DNA of 64,000 bases from the NCBI RefSeq assembly GCF_030814995.1, contig NZ_JAUSVX010000020.1, positions 62,001 to 126,000 on the forward strand. The letters are read 5' to 3'. Of the stretch, positions 36,825 through 44,963 are shown in pieces. The stretch comes from Labrys wisconsinensis. GTDB taxonomy: Bacteria > Pseudomonadota > Alphaproteobacteria > Rhizobiales > Labraceae. The position numbers were made by a program, and so were the translations under genes. The notes beneath the pieces were generated by a model. The model was not told the DNA's origin and searched no databases. It was given only the letters and a program-made list of their open reading frames with translations. How positions within the stretch are numbered: the first letter of the stretch is position 1; each line of letters opens with the position of its first letter.

Positions 36825-37994
36825 TCACGGCCCTCCCGTGGTGATCGTCACGGTGACGCCGCCGCTCGGCACGCCGCCCTGCCAGGCGGTGACGTTGAAA
36901 TGGCCTGCCGGCCCCGGCCCATCCGGCGCGTCGACGTGCAGAACGACGTCGCGGAACGCCTCGCCGGGCTGGAAGACGAAGCTCGACGGCGTCACCGTGG
37001 CCGGCCAGGTCGGCGCCTTGCCCTTGAACACCACGGCAGGGTCGAATGCCTTGCCGCTGGCATCGTCATATTCGTAGGAGTCGACGGCGATCTGCACGAG
37101 GTGGCAGTCGGTCCTGTCCTTGCGCGGGTCCTGGCCGCGCTGCGCATTGCGGGCGCGGAGCATCGCGGCATAGGCGGCCTCCGCCGCAAGGCCGGCAAGG
37201 GACATCAGGACATAGCCGGCGAGCATGAGGAGGAGGAAGCGCGGCGCCGCCGCCATGTCGTGCAGCAGCGAATGGTGCAGCATCGGCGAGGCCGTGGCGC
37301 CCAGCACGCCCCAGCCCAGGAAGACGCGATGCGGCCGCAGCCATGGTCCGCCGCCTTCCTTCACCGCCGGGCAGGCACCGGGCGTGCGATTGAAGATGCG
37401 GATGGGGCGGTCCACGGGCGAATGGGCGGCGTAGACCTGGGTGTTGTTCCAGCCCAGATTGTTGGAAGGGTTGCCGTCGTTGGGATGGGACAGCTCGATC
37501 TCGATGCAATAATGGCCCGGCACATCTGGCGTGCGCCATGTCGTGGCGACGGTCGCCGTTCCCGGCCAGACCGGCACGTCGGCGGCGAGCGTGGCCACGG
37601 GGTGGCGGATCTGGCCGCCGGCGCCGAACTCGATCCAGCGGACCGCGACCGCGGTGCCGTCGGCCGGCTTGTCGCGCGAGGCGTTGTGGACGGTGATCTC
37701 GACGTCATATTCGACGCCGGCGGTGAGATCGTAGGTGTATTGCTCGATACCGCCCAGGAAGATCCGGACGTCGGGATTGTCCCAGGTGACGGGCTGGCCC
37801 AGCTGCATCAGCAGGAACTGGTCGTAGATGCAGGGGTCTGGCTTGCGCACGATATGGCCGGGGATGACGACGCAGGGATCGCCCTCCGGCGTCTTGGGCT
37901 CGTCCGCGAGGATGTGGAAGATACGGCACAGCACGCATCCCGGCCATTTGCCGGGACGCCGGGCCTGGCTGGAGCTTCCGCCGCAGCACGCCAT
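36825..37994 (-). CDS. Cysteine-starting protein with beta-sandwich domains and one membrane segment
   Basis: 389 residues. Starts MACCGGSSSQ with no signal peptide and an early CVLC pair. Residues 75-200 look like a CARDB/Ig-type beta-sandwich (VEYDVEITVHNAS, GHYCIEIELSHPNDG). A strong hydrophobic segment near 265-290 (FLLLMLAGYVLMSLAGLAAE) would span the membrane. The C-terminal 90 residues are a second beta-rich domain. GAGGAGG precedes the ATG. It forms a unit with the glycine-zipper protein downstream. Family unknown. Confidence 0.72.
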   Translation of the reverse strand: MACCGGSSSQARRPGKWPGCVLCRIFHILADEPKTPEGDPCVVIPGHIVRKPDPCIYDQFLLMQLGQPVTWDNPDVRIFLGGIEQYTYDLTAGVEYDVEITVHNASRDKPADGTAVAVRWIEFGAGGQIRHPVATLAADVPVWPGTATVATTWRTPDVPGHYCIEIELSHPNDGNPSNNLGWNNTQVYAAHSPVDRPIRIFNRTPGACPAVKEGGGPWLRPHRVFLGWGVLGATASPMLHHSLLHDMAAAPRFLLLMLAGYVLMSLAGLAAEAAYAAMLRARNAQRGQDPRKDRTDCHLVQIAVDSYEYDDASGKAFDPAVVFKGKAPTWPATVTPSSFVFQPGEAFRDVVLHVDAPDGPGPAGHFNVTAWQGGVPSGGVTVTITTGGP

Positions 37995-38125
37995 CGCTCC
38001 TCCTCCTCTGCCTTCGGGCAGGCCGGCCGGCGCGCAGGACAGGGGCAAGGCCGAGCCTGAGGGCGGATCGCCGCGCCGGGCGTCCGTCGGCACGTCTCCT
38101 GGATCGGCCCCGTTTGCGGCCGGGG

Positions 38126-38275
38126 TCAGGACGGCGGTTTTCGCAGGCGTTTCGCGATGCTGCGGCGAAACACGATCAGCGCCAGCACGGCCGCGATGAC
38201 GACGATGTACAGCAGCTCCGTGGAACCATCGCCCCCGTCGGGCGACACGCCGAACCAACGCTCGATGAAGTCCAT
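38126..38275 (-). CDS. 49-residue single-span membrane protein
   Basis: A short gene with GGAGG exactly 6 bases before the ATG at 38275. The product has an acidic N-terminus (MDFIERWFGVSPDGG), one hydrophobic helix at about 20-36 (LLYIVVIAAVLALIVF) and a basic tail (RRSIAKRLRKPPS). By the positive-inside rule the C-terminus faces the cytoplasm. Stop TGA at 38126-38128. It lies 131 bases upstream of the beta-sandwich gene on the same strand and is probably first in that operon. Small membrane proteins with an FGVSPDGG-like start exist in other bacteria as far as I recall, role unknown. Confidence 0.65.
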   Translation of the reverse strand: MDFIERWFGVSPDGGDGSTELLYIVVIAAVLALIVFRRSIAKRLRKPPS

Positions 38276-38612
38276 GCCGATCCTCCACGGTCACGCGGCG
38301 CTGGGGACGCGCTGTTGACGGGGACGCAGAAGCCATCAGGTCACTGGATCGCCGAACTATGCTCTCCTCACGGGCATGACGCAACGTCGGTGTCGCTTGG
38401 CGGAGACGACCTGTTCCCGCCGGAACTCCGCCAGCTCGCTGGTGTCGCGGCCTCGCAGGACGCGCGCCATCCGCTGCTACATCTCGGCGACTGGGCCCGG
38501 ACGTGCTACGTCCCAAGCAGAGCTTCACGGATCGGAACACGACTCCGATCCGTGAAGCTCTGCTAACACTTTGAGATTCTGCTTGGCCGTCCGACGCGGA
38601 ACCCCTTCGCCC
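38276..38612. other. Intergenic stretch with a long hairpin
   Basis: 337 bases between the divergent 49-residue gene and the aminotransferase gene. Apart from the 49-base hairpin listed separately I see no gene or clear promoter. Confidence 0.5.
38516..38564. repeat. Perfect 21-base-arm hairpin
   Basis: Arms AGCAGAGCTTCACGG... (38516-38536) and its exact reverse complement (38544-38564) around a 7-base loop. No T-run follows on either strand, and it stands upstream of a gene rather than after one, so it is more likely a dispersed palindrome than a terminator. Confidence 0.75.
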
Positions 38613-39791
38613 ATGACCATCGACCTCGTGCGCCTGCGCGCCGAAACGCCGGGCACCGCCCATCGCATCCACCTCGACAATGCCGGCGCCGGCTTGATGC
38701 CGCGGCCGGTGCTGCAGGCGATGACCGGCTATCTCCAGCGCGAGGCGGATATCGGCGGCTACGAGGCGGCGAACGAGGCGGCGCCGCAGCTCGACGGCGT
38801 CTATGACAGCCTCGCCCGGCTGATCGGAGCGGCGCGCGACGAGATCGCCCTCACCGAGAACGCCACCGTCGCCTGGCAGATGGCCTTCTACGCCCAGGTC
38901 TTCCGCCCCGGCGACCGCATCCTGACCGCGCGGGCCGAATATGCCGCGAACTATGTCGCCTTCCTGCAGGTCGCCCGGCGCACCGGCGCCGTCGTCGAGG
39001 TGATCCCGGACGATGCCGACGGCGTGCTCGACCCCGAAGCCCTGGAGCGGATGATCGACGACCGGGTCAGGCTGATCGCCATCACCTGGGTGCCGACCAA
39101 TGGCGGCCTGGTCAACCCGGCCGCCGCGGTCGGCCGCATCGCCCGCGCCCACGCCATCCCCTATCTCCTCGACGCCTGCCAGGCGGTCGGCCAGATGCCG
39201 GTCGACGTCGCGGCCCTCGGCTGCGACATGCTCTCGGCCACCGGCCGCAAGTTCCTGCGCGGGCCGCGCGGCACCGGCTTCCTCTATGTCCGCCGCGAGC
39301 TGCTGCACCGGCTGGAGCCGCCGATGATCGATCATTTCGCCGCGCCCTGGGTCGCCGCCGACCGCTACGAGCTCAGGCCCGACGCGCGGCGCTTCGAGAC
39401 CTGGGAGAACAATTATGCCGCCCGCCTCGGCCTCGGCGTCGCGGTCGACTATGCCCTCGACATCGGCCTGGAGGCGATCGAGGCGCGCTGCCGCAGCCTG
39501 GCGGAGCGGCTGCGGCAGGGCCTCGGCGCCGTCGCCGGCGTCACCCTGCTCGATCTCGGGCCTCGTCCCGCCGCCATCGTCTCGTTCTCCGTCGGCGGCG
39601 TCGCCGCCGAGAAGATCAAGGGAAGCCTCGCCGCCGCGGGCATCAATGTCAGCACCTCCAAGCCGTCGAGCACGCTGCTCGATGCCATGGCCCGCCATCT
39701 GCCGACGCTCGTGCGCGCCTCGCCGCACTGCTACAACAGCGAGGAGGAGATCGAGGCGGTGGTGGACGCGGTGCGGACGATCGCCGGCTGA
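38613..39791 (+). CDS. Class V aminotransferase
   Basis: PLP-dependent enzyme of 392 residues in the cysteine-desulfurase / isopenicillin-N-epimerase superfamily. Schiff-base lysine is Lys213 in SATGRKFLRGPRGTGF; upstream ENATVAWQMAF and PYLLDACQAVGQMPVDV (PLP-binding aspartate) are typical. The catalytic cysteine loop of cysteine desulfurases is not evident. ATG at 38613. It is followed at 39 bases by the nitrile hydratase beta gene, an unusual neighbour where the alpha subunit would be expected. Confidence 0.88.
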   Translation: MTIDLVRLRAETPGTAHRIHLDNAGAGLMPRPVLQAMTGYLQREADIGGYEAANEAAPQLDGVYDSLARLIGAARDEIALTENATVAWQMAFYAQVFRPGDRILTARAEYAANYVAFLQVARRTGAVVEVIPDDADGVLDPEALERMIDDRVRLIAITWVPTNGGLVNPAAAVGRIARAHAIPYLLDACQAVGQMPVDVAALGCDMLSATGRKFLRGPRGTGFLYVRRELLHRLEPPMIDHFAAPWVAADRYELRPDARRFETWENNYAARLGLGVAVDYALDIGLEAIEARCRSLAERLRQGLGAVAGVTLLDLGPRPAAIVSFSVGGVAAEKIKGSLAAAGINVSTSKPSSTLLDAMARHLPTLVRASPHCYNSEEEIEAVVDAVRTIAG

Positions 39792-39830
39792 GCCGGCGGG
39801 GCGATCCCCGGCAGTGATTCGGAGGCGTGC

Positions 39831-40490
39831 ATGAACGCAGCGCAGGATCTCGGCGGCATGATGGGCTTCGGCCCGGTGGCGCCAGAGAAGGACGAGCCGA
39901 TCTTCCACGCGCCGTGGGAGAAGCGGGCGCTGGCCCTGACGCTGGCCATGGGCGCGACCGGCAGCTGGCCGCTCGATGCCGGGCGCCATGCCCGCGAGAG
40001 CCTGCCGCCGCCGGACTACCTGACCTCGTCCTATTACGAGATCTGGATCAAGGGGCTGACCAAGCTGCTCCTGTCCACCGGCCTGGTGTCGATCCACGAG
40101 CTCTCCGGCGACAGCGCCATCGGCCCGGGCAAGCCGGTGAAGCGGGTGATCCCGGCGGACGAAGTGCCGGCCGCCCTGGCCAGGGGCACGCGCTGCGACC
40201 GCGAGGCCACCCGGCCGGCCCGCTTTGCCGTGGGTGATACGGTCCGGTGCAGACATGTCTATAAGACCGGCCATACCCGCTTGCCGCGCTATCTCTTCGG
40301 CCGGCAGGGCGTGATCGCCGGCACGCACGGCATGTTCGTGCTGCCCGACAGCAACGCCCATGGCCTCGGCGAGAACCCGGAATGGGTCTATACCGTGCGC
40401 TTCACCGGCGCGGAGCTGTGGGGCGAAGGGGCCGACCCGACGCTGACCGTGATGGCGGACCTGTGGGAGAGCTATTGTGACCCCGTCTGA
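39831..40490 (+). CDS. nthB: Nitrile hydratase beta subunit
   Basis: 219 residues. N-terminal helical part (MNAAQDLGGMMGFGPV, FHAPWEKRALALTLAM) and C-terminal SH3-like barrel (RFAVGDTVRCRHVYKTGHTRLPRYLFGRQGVI, abridged; GENPEWVYTVRF) match the beta subunit of Fe/Co nitrile hydratase, which hydrates nitriles to amides. CGGAGG precedes the ATG. The catalytic alpha subunit with its CxLCSC metal cluster is not present anywhere in the window, so the enzyme cannot work from this locus alone unless alpha is encoded elsewhere. Confidence 0.9.
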   Translation: MNAAQDLGGMMGFGPVAPEKDEPIFHAPWEKRALALTLAMGATGSWPLDAGRHARESLPPPDYLTSSYYEIWIKGLTKLLLSTGLVSIHELSGDSAIGPGKPVKRVIPADEVPAALARGTRCDREATRPARFAVGDTVRCRHVYKTGHTRLPRYLFGRQGVIAGTHGMFVLPDSNAHGLGENPEWVYTVRFTGAELWGEGADPTLTVMADLWESYCDPV

Positions 40491-40737
40491 AGCCGCGATG
40501 CTGCGCGCCGTGCCGGCGATCCCGCGCGACGGCGACAGGCCGGTGTTCCGCGAGCCGTGGGAGGCGCGGGCCTTCGCCATGACGCTCGCCCTGCACGAGA
40601 AGGGCCTGCTCGACTGGCCGGAATGGGCGCAGGCTCTGGGCCGCGAGATCGCCGCGGCCGGCCCGGACGACGGCTCGGGCTATTACGAGCACTGGCTGGC
40701 GGCGCTGGAGAAGCTCGCCGCGGCCAAGGGCCTGTGA
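40477..40737 (+). CDS. Nitrile hydratase accessory (activator) protein
   Basis: 86 residues, similar in plan to the beta-subunit N-terminus (PVFREPWEARAFAMTLALHEKGLLDWPEWAQALGREI, abridged), the hallmark of NHase accessory proteins that escort metal into the alpha subunit. Start GTG at 40477 overlaps the nthB stop by 14 bases; ATG at 40498 is an alternative. Last gene of the short operon. Confidence 0.85.
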   Translation: MTPSEAAMLRAVPAIPRDGDRPVFREPWEARAFAMTLALHEKGLLDWPEWAQALGREIAAAGPDDGSGYYEHWLAALEKLAAAKGL

Positions 40738-40744
40738 GCGCGCC

Positions 40745-41755
40745 TCACGCTCCCGACGATTGACGGATGATCAGCGTCGGCTGCTCGACCCGGCGGGCCG
40801 GGGCGGCGGCGGGTTCGCCGATGCGGCGGATGATCAGGTCCGCGGCGTTGCGGCCGATGGCACGGGCATGCAGCGAGACCGTCGAGAGCGGGGGATAGGT
40901 CATCTCCGCCTCGGGCATGCCGTCGAAGCCGATCAGCGCCATGTCCCGGCCGGGCTCCAGGCCCTGCAGGCGCAGGCCGTGCATCACGGAGATGGCGACG
41001 AAGTCGTTGTAGCACAGGGCCGCCGTCGGCGGCTCGGCGAGGCGCAGCACCTGCTCGACATCGGCAATGCCGCTCTTGCGCGAGGGCCGGCTCTCCACCA
41101 CCAGGGCCGGATCGAAGGCGATGCCGTTCTGCTGCAGCGCGCTGAAATAGCCGGAGAGACGGTCGACGCGCGAGGGGTTGGTCGGCTCGCCGCCGAGGAA
41201 TGCGATGCGCCGATGGCCTCTGCCGACGAGGTGGCCGGTGGCCATCTGGGCCGCGAGATAGTTGTCGGGGCCGGCGAAATCGAAGCGCGGGTCGGGATAG
41301 GGCCGCACGGCGATGCAGATCGGCAGGCCCCTGGCGTGCAGCGTGTCGAAGGTCCGCCCGGGCGTGCCGGTGGCCGGGCAGATGATCATCCCGGCGACGT
41401 CGTGCTCGATCATCGACTGCAGCACCCGGTCCTGGCGATCGGGGCTCTCGGCGGATTCGACGAGATAGACGAAGAAGCCCGCCTCGGCCGCCGCTTCCTC
41501 CACCGCCGAGGTCAGCTCGGCGAAGAAGGGATTGCAGATGTCGTTGATGATCAGGCCGATGGCCTGGGAGGTCTGCTGCCGGAGGTTGGCGGCGCTGCGG
41601 TTGTAGGTGTAGCCGAGCGCGCGGATCGAGCCCTGGACCCGGTCATGGGTCTCGGGCGGGATGCGCGGGCTCGCCCGCAGCACCAGCGACACGGTGGAGC
41701 GGGAGACGCCGGCATGGCGCGCGATGTCGTTGATGGTGACGCGCCGTCTGTCCAT
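40745..41755 (-). CDS. LacI-family transcriptional regulator
   Basis: 336 residues. N-terminal LacI helix-turn-helix VTINDIARHAGVSRSTVSLVLR at 6-27 with hinge region to residue 60, then a sugar-binding periplasmic-protein fold (IGLIINDICNPFFAELTSAVEEAA, FIGFDGMPEAEM-like end block). Start ATG at 41755. Separated by a two-hairpin repeat from the crotonase gene. The operator candidates at 42768 and 42912 make it the likely regulator of the 42-52 kb cluster. Confidence 0.9.
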   Translation of the reverse strand: MDRRRVTINDIARHAGVSRSTVSLVLRASPRIPPETHDRVQGSIRALGYTYNRSAANLRQQTSQAIGLIINDICNPFFAELTSAVEEAAAEAGFFVYLVESAESPDRQDRVLQSMIEHDVAGMIICPATGTPGRTFDTLHARGLPICIAVRPYPDPRFDFAGPDNYLAAQMATGHLVGRGHRRIAFLGGEPTNPSRVDRLSGYFSALQQNGIAFDPALVVESRPSRKSGIADVEQVLRLAEPPTAALCYNDFVAISVMHGLRLQGLEPGRDMALIGFDGMPEAEMTYPPLSTVSLHARAIGRNAADLIIRRIGEPAAAPARRVEQPTLIIRQSSGA

Positions 41756-41868
41756 GATCCCGCTCCGCCTCCGACGGCCCGCTTGCGACGATCGATCCGG
41801 ACCGCCCGCGATTCCAATGGCCCGTCCCGATCTGCCCACATGTTGATGAGGCCTTGCACGTCGGGCTA

Positions 41869-41971
41869 GAGCAAAGCGCGTTTGGACGGAAACGCTGCTT
41901 TGCTCTAACTCTTTGTTTCGACGCGTCTTTGCGATGCTTGGCGTTGCCGCCAAATCGCAAGACGCTTTAGC
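41869..41971 (-). repeat. Dispersed two-hairpin repeat, copy 2
   Basis: Reverse-complement copy of 2600-2703 with a few substitutions and one deletion. Read on the minus strand it begins at the crotonase stop codon (TAA, 41967-41969) and ends 114 bases before the LacI start. Same two hairpins, including the GCAA-loop stem TTGGCG/CGCCAA. Confidence 0.85.
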
Positions 41972-42737
41972 GCCCCTCGAAGACGGGCCGGCGCCTGGCG
42001 CGCAGCGCCGCGATCCCCTCCTTGACGTCGGCGGTCGCCGCGGTGGCGACGCCGGCCAGCGTCTCCAGCGTCGCGCCGAGGCCCTGGCCGTGGCGGGCAT
42101 CGACGAGCGTCTTGGCGATCTGCACCGAGACCGGCGCCATGGCGGCGATCTCCAGCGCCAGCGCGCGCGCGGCGGCGAGGCCCTCGCCGGCCGGAGCGAC
42201 CTGGTTGACGAGGCCCCACTGCTCGGCGGCGGCCGCGTCGACCCGCCCGGCGGTGAGGATCATCTGCTTGGCGCGCGGGATGCCGATCAGCTCCGGCAGG
42301 CGCTGCGTGCCGCCCCAGCCGGGGACGGTGCCGAGCGAGGCCTCGGGCAGGGCGAGCAGCGTGCCGCTCTCGGCCACCCTGAGGTCAGCGGCGAGGGCCA
42401 GCTCCAGGCCGCCGCCGAACGCCATGCCGTGCAGGGCGGCGACGACCGGCAGGCGGCATCGCGCCAGCCGGTCGAAGGCCCGGTGCCCGCCGACGACCCA
42501 GCTGGCGCGGAAAGCTTCCAGGGAGAGCTCGGACCAGATGTTGATGTCGGCGCCGACCGAGAAGGCCTTGCCGGCGCCGGAGAGGACGAGGCAGCGCGCC
42601 GCCGGCTCAGCCTCCACCCGCGCCACCGCGGCCTCGATCTCGGCCAGCATGTCCGGCGTCAGGGCATTGAGCTTGGCCGGGCGATCGAGCCGGAGCAGCG
42701 CCAGTGGCCCGTCGAAGCTCAGCGCGATCAGCGACAT
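41967..42737 (-). CDS. Enoyl-CoA hydratase/isomerase family protein
   Basis: Crotonase-fold protein of 256 residues. Oxyanion-hole blocks KAFSVGADINIW near 69 and HGMAFGGGLELALAADLRVAE near 105; the acid-base segment LPEASLGTVPGWGGTQRLPE is retained. Divergent from the sugar-binding-protein gene across two operator-like inverted repeats, so it likely belongs to the same regulon. The stop codon is shared with the repeat downstream. Confidence 0.9.
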   Translation of the reverse strand: MSLIALSFDGPLALLRLDRPAKLNALTPDMLAEIEAAVARVEAEPAARCLVLSGAGKAFSVGADINIWSELSLEAFRASWVVGGHRAFDRLARCRLPVVAALHGMAFGGGLELALAADLRVAESGTLLALPEASLGTVPGWGGTQRLPELIGIPRAKQMILTAGRVDAAAAEQWGLVNQVAPAGEGLAAARALALEIAAMAPVSVQIAKTLVDARHGQGLGATLETLAGVATAATADVKEGIAALRARRRPVFEGR

Positions 42738-42767
42738 GGGCGAATTCTCCCTGCGTCGACTTCCGAC

Positions 42768-42781
42768 GTTAGAACGATCTA
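42768..42781. promoter_or_regulatory. LacI-type operator, left copy
   Basis: GTTAGAACGATCTA, within the near-palindrome TTAGAACGATCTAA whose central CG is typical of LacI-family sites. It lies 31 bases before the crotonase start. Just beyond it TAGCGA occurs three times with 8-base period (42784, 42792, 42800). Confidence 0.65.
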
Positions 42782-42911
42782 ATTAGCGATCTAGCGATTT
42801 AGCGACATTGGCATCGGGGATCAAGAGCGAAATTTCCACGATCGGACGCATGATCGCCGGCGATTCCCGTTCCCGTAGACGTTGACTCGCCCAATCAGTC
42901 GCGCTACTTGC

Positions 42912-42925
42912 TAGATCGTTCTAAC
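42912..42925. promoter_or_regulatory. LacI-type operator, right copy
   Basis: TAGATCGTTCTAAC, exact reverse complement of 42768-42781, 37 bases before the sugar-binding-protein start. Two copies 144 bases apart over a divergent promoter suit looping or dual repression by the LacI protein. Confidence 0.65.
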
Positions 42926-42961
42926 GCGGCGTCGAAAGCCGTGCGCCCCAGGGAGGTGACG

Positions 42962-43930
42962 ATGATCAAGCATGTGATGTGGATGGCCGCGCTGGCCGCC
43001 GGGCTCGCCGCAGCGCCGGCGCAGGCTCAGGACAAGCCGCTCTTCGGCGCCATTCTCAAGACGCCGGCCAACCCGCATTGGAACGCCATGGCGGCGGGCA
43101 TCCGGGACGCCGCCGGGAAGCTCGGCGTCGACGTGGTGGTGTCCACGGTGGAGTCGGAGAGCGCGGCCGAGCAGCAGCTCAACAATTGCGAATCCATGCT
43201 GCTGCGCAATCCCAAGGCGCTGCTGGTCGGCGCGATCAACTCGAACATCCTGCTGCCCTGCCTGAAGAAGGCCTCGGACCAGGGCATCGCCATCGTCGAC
43301 CTCGACTACAACCTCGATCGTTCCATCGCCGAGGGCGCGGGCGTCAAGGTGACCTTCACCGCCGGCAATGACGGCGCGGTCACCGGCGGCGTCGCGGCCG
43401 ACTTCATCGCCAGGCAGCTCGGCGCGGATGCGGCCGGGCCCGTCCTGGTCCTGGAGGGGCTGCCGGGCAATCCGGTCGGCGCGGCCCGCGGCAAGGGCTT
43501 CCGCGACGAGATCGCCAAGGTCGCCCCGAAGCTGACGCAGACCACCCTGAACGGCGACTGGGACCGCACCAAGTCGGCCAACATCGTCAACGACATGCTG
43601 CAGCGCAATCCGGACCTCAAGGCGGTGTTCGCCGCCAACGACACCATGGCCGTGGGCGCGGAAGAGGCGCTGCAGGCGGCCGGCAAGGGCGACGTGATCA
43701 CCGTCGGCGTCGACGGCTCGGCCGATGCGATCGACTCGATCAAGGCCGGCCGCCTCACCGCGACCGTCGGCCAGTTCCCCTATCTCGTGGGCTATCGCTC
43801 CGTCGAGCTCCTGGCCGAGCATCTCCAGGGCGGCAAGGCCCTCGACGGCTATCAGTCGACCGGCCAGTCCGTCCTGACCAGGCAGGCCCTGGAGCAGAAG
43901 ACGGACGCGATGATCCAGTACCTGCGCTGA
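42962..43930 (+). CDS. Ribose-type ABC transporter substrate-binding protein
   Basis: 322-residue periplasmic binding protein. Signal peptide ends near AQA/QD at residue 23. Typical blocks: KTPANPHWNAMAAGIRDAA, NPKALLVGAINSNILLPCL, FAANDTMAVGAEEALQAAG and VITVGVDGSADAIDSIKAGRL. GGGAGG lies 5 bases before the ATG. First gene of the rightward LacI-controlled operon. Confidence 0.92.
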   Translation: MIKHVMWMAALAAGLAAAPAQAQDKPLFGAILKTPANPHWNAMAAGIRDAAGKLGVDVVVSTVESESAAEQQLNNCESMLLRNPKALLVGAINSNILLPCLKKASDQGIAIVDLDYNLDRSIAEGAGVKVTFTAGNDGAVTGGVAADFIARQLGADAAGPVLVLEGLPGNPVGAARGKGFRDEIAKVAPKLTQTTLNGDWDRTKSANIVNDMLQRNPDLKAVFAANDTMAVGAEEALQAAGKGDVITVGVDGSADAIDSIKAGRLTATVGQFPYLVGYRSVELLAEHLQGGKALDGYQSTGQSVLTRQALEQKTDAMIQYLR

Positions 43931-43968
43931 CGAAGGCGGGCGACGTCCCCGAAGAGCGGAGAAGCACC

Positions 43969-44958
43969 GTGGCCATGGAACACCGAACGACAGCGCCGGC
44001 GCCGGGACTGCGCTGGACCTTCGCCCATCGACGCGGCGCGCTGCGGATCGAATCGCTCGTCGTGCTGGCGGGGCTGGTCGTGGCGATGTCGCTGTCCTCG
44101 CCGGTCTTCCTCAACGTCGCCAACATCTTCAACGTGGTGCTGGCCACCTCGACCATCGGCATCCTGGCGCTCGGGGCGACCTATGTCATCGGCTCGGCCG
44201 GCATCGATCTGTCGGTCGGCTCGATCATGGCCTTCGCCGGGGTGATCGGCGCCCTCCTGGTCAAGACGCTCGGCCTGCCCTGGTGGTGCGCGATCCCAGG
44301 CTGCCTCGCCGCCGGCCTGCTCGCCGGCTGGATCAACGGCATCGTCATCACCTACGGCAAGATCCCCGCCTTCGTGGTGACGCTCGGCATGATGGGGGTG
44401 GCGCGCGGCGTCGCCCTCCTGATCACCGAAGGCCAGGCGATCTACGGCCTGCCCGCGCCGCTGCTCTTCCTCGGCCAGGGGCGTCCCTTCGGCATTCCGA
44501 TGCCGGCGATCGTCTTCGTCGTCGCCGCCGTCCTGCTGCACCTGCTGCTCGCCTATACCCGCTTCGGCCGCCATACCCTGGTGATCGGCGACAACGAGCG
44601 CGGCGCCCGCGCCATGGGCGTGCCGGTGCGGCGCCTGCGCATCAAGATCTACATGCTGTCAGGCCTGATGGCCGGGCTCGCCGGCCTGCTGACCATGGCG
44701 CGCGTCAACGCCGGCGATCCGACGGCCGGCATGAACTTCGAGCTCGCGGCCATCACGGCTGCCATCATTGGCGGCACCAACCTGTTCGGCGGGCGGGCCA
44801 CTGTCTTCGGCACCGTGATCGGCGCCCTGATCATGGGCGTCCTGCAGAACGGCCTCAACCTCCTGGCGATCCCGACCTTCTGGCAGCAGATCTCGATCGG
44901 CATCGTCCTCGTCGCCGCGGTCTGGGTCGACCAGCTCGCCCAGAAGGACAAGGAGTGA
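43969..44958 (+). CDS. Ribose-type ABC transporter permease
   Basis: 329-residue RbsC-class permease. Blocks: GSAGIDLSVGSIMAFAGV, IPAFVVTLGMMGVARGVALL, GDNERGARAMGVPVRRLR and ITAAIIGGTNLFGGRATVFG. Start GTG at 43969 with GGAG 7 bases upstream (ATG at 43975 is an alternative). Forms the channel with the binding protein and ATPase on either side. Confidence 0.9.
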   Translation: MAMEHRTTAPAPGLRWTFAHRRGALRIESLVVLAGLVVAMSLSSPVFLNVANIFNVVLATSTIGILALGATYVIGSAGIDLSVGSIMAFAGVIGALLVKTLGLPWWCAIPGCLAAGLLAGWINGIVITYGKIPAFVVTLGMMGVARGVALLITEGQAIYGLPAPLLFLGQGRPFGIPMPAIVFVVAAVLLHLLLAYTRFGRHTLVIGDNERGARAMGVPVRRLRIKIYMLSGLMAGLAGLLTMARVNAGDPTAGMNFELAAITAAIIGGTNLFGGRATVFGTVIGALIMGVLQNGLNLLAIPTFWQQISIGIVLVAAVWVDQLAQKDKE

Positions 44959-44963
44959 CCCCC

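Noticed and set aside
36825-40580. 1251-codon open frame on the minus strand
   Set aside because: Only its last third is the real beta-sandwich gene. The rest lies antisense to the aminotransferase and nitrile hydratase genes and crosses the intergenic hairpin; it is an artefact of high GC.
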